DNA of 6,444 nt, taken from NCBI GenBank assembly GCA_030589835.1, contig JAUUZS010000260.1, positions 1-6,444 on the forward strand, given 5' to 3'. Origin of the DNA: Cyclobacteriaceae bacterium. Lineage in GTDB: Bacteria > Bacteroidota > Bacteroidia > Cytophagales > Cyclobacteriaceae. The translations under genes and the position numbers were made by a program. Of the stretch, positions 5,822 to 6,444 are shown in pieces. The notes under the pieces were generated by a model. It did not search any database and had not been told where the DNA came from. It was given only the letters and a program-made list of their open reading frames with translations. The first letter of the stretch is position 1; each line of letters begins with the position of its first letter.

Positions 5822-6444
5822 ATGTCACAAGAAAATCATAATATTTTTTCTTCTGAAATAATTGATGCTCTTTCGATTGACTGTATCATTTTTGGTTTTC
5901 AGCAATCAAAACTTAAGGTACTTTTGGTTCAGCATGGAGAAGGAATTATCAAAGGCCGTTGGGCACTTCCCGGTGGTTGGGTTGCCTATAATGAAAATGT
6001 AGATACCGCAGCATCCAGATTGTTAAAGGACCTCACGGGAGTAAAAGAACTCTACCTAGAGCAATTAAAGGCCTTTGGAAACGTAGATAGATATCCCGTA
6101 AAGCGGGTAATTACCATTGCATTTTATGCCCTAACCCGCCCGGAAAACTACGAACTTATTCCCGGGTTTACCGCAAAGGATGTGAGTTGGTTCAGCATAA
6201 ATGATATCAGCCGTTTACCCTATGATCACGATGAAATTTTAAAATTTGCGTGGAACCGATTGAAGCGACAGGTAAAATATGAGCCAATAGGATTTAACTT
6301 ACTTCCCGAAAAGTTTACGCTTCTACAGCTACAGGAATTGTATGAAGCCATATTGGAAACCAAACTCGATAAACCCAACTTTAGGCGTAAAATCATGAAA
6401 ATGAACCTTTTGATCGCCTGCAATGAAAAGCAAAAGGGGGTTTC
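5822..6444 (+). CDS. Nudix-domain winged-helix transcriptional regulator, probably of xylose genes (3' partial)
   Basis: This open frame starts at ATG 5822, the only in-frame start after the stop codon at 5798-5800. It runs 207 codons to the right edge without a stop, so the C-terminus is missing. Residues about 13-145 form a Nudix hydrolase-like domain with WALPGGWV (47-54). The Nudix box spans 52-74: Gly52, Glu58, Arg66 and Gly73 are kept. However, the REUXEE core reads RLLKDL, with Leu67, Asp70 and Leu71 in place of the three Glu residues. Loss of those metal-binding residues predicts no hydrolase activity. Residues about 155-207 (FNLLPEKFTLLQLQELYEAI, then LDKPNFRRKI) match the winged-helix DNA-binding domain of NrtR-type Nudix regulators. 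Relatives include AraR of Bacteroides thetaiotaomicron, which senses sugar. Divergence from xylBA suggests a xylose-pathway ligand. It could be called xylR by role, but that is inference. Confidence 0.9.
   Translation, partial: MSQENHNIFSSEIIDALSIDCIIFGFQQSKLKVLLVQHGEGIIKGRWALPGGWVAYNENVDTAASRLLKDLTGVKELYLEQLKAFGNVDRYPVKRVITIAFYALTRPENYELIPGFTAKDVSWFSINDISRLPYDHDEILKFAWNRLKRQVKYEPIGFNLLPEKFTLLQLQELYEAILETKLDKPNFRRKIMKMNLLIACNEKQKGV

Noticed and set aside
6226..6423. Minus-strand open frame opposite the Nudix regulator
   Set aside because: The plus-strand frame carries a recognisable winged-helix domain here, so the minus frame is a shadow.

Overview
The window looks like chromosomal DNA from a member of the Bacteroidota, probably a free-living, Cytophagales-like lineage. 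The DNA is AT-rich and none of the genes has a clear Shine-Dalgarno sequence; their starts follow A/T-rich leaders instead. The xylulokinase and the Nudix-type regulator resemble Bacteroidota forms, and the lipoprotein signal has a relaxed lipobox with Phe at -3. The genus is not claimed.

Layout from left to right. Positions 75-1036 (minus strand) hold a two-gene unit: a four-helix DUF2975 membrane protein whose stop codon overlaps by one base the start of a 68-residue XRE/YozG-like DNA-binding protein. Positions 1206-1628 (minus) encode a small Met/His-containing helical lipoprotein of unknown function. Positions 1792-2601 (minus) encode glutamate racemase (murI). Positions 2675-5476 (minus) are a tight xylB-xylA pair (xylulokinase, then xylose isomerase, 12 nt apart), closed by a convincing rho-independent terminator at 2618-2654. 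A 345-nt intergenic region (5477-5821) separates xylB from a divergent plus-strand gene starting at 5822. That gene encodes a Nudix-domain transcription factor with a degenerate Nudix box and a C-terminal winged-helix domain, and it runs off the right edge. It has no stop codon inside the window.

How the genes work together. XylA converts D-xylose to D-xylulose and XylB phosphorylates it to D-xylulose 5-phosphate, which enters the pentose phosphate pathway. The divergent Nudix regulator is the obvious candidate to control them, as Nudix-type sugar regulators do in Bacteroidota. No xylose transporter or xylan-degrading enzyme lies within the window. MurI makes D-glutamate for peptidoglycan and is probably unrelated to xylose use. 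The DUF2975/XRE pair is a recurring but poorly understood membrane-protein/regulator module.

The most interesting non-coding structure is in the gaps. There is a six-unit degenerate heptamer repeat abutting murI (1750-1791), two small GC-rich islands in otherwise AT-rich spacers (1671-1699 and 5554-5590), and several dyad-symmetric candidate operators between xylB and the regulator. I see no tRNA, rRNA, CRISPR array, transposase or clear novel defence-type system here. Most of the window is ordinary metabolism with a good regulatory hypothesis.
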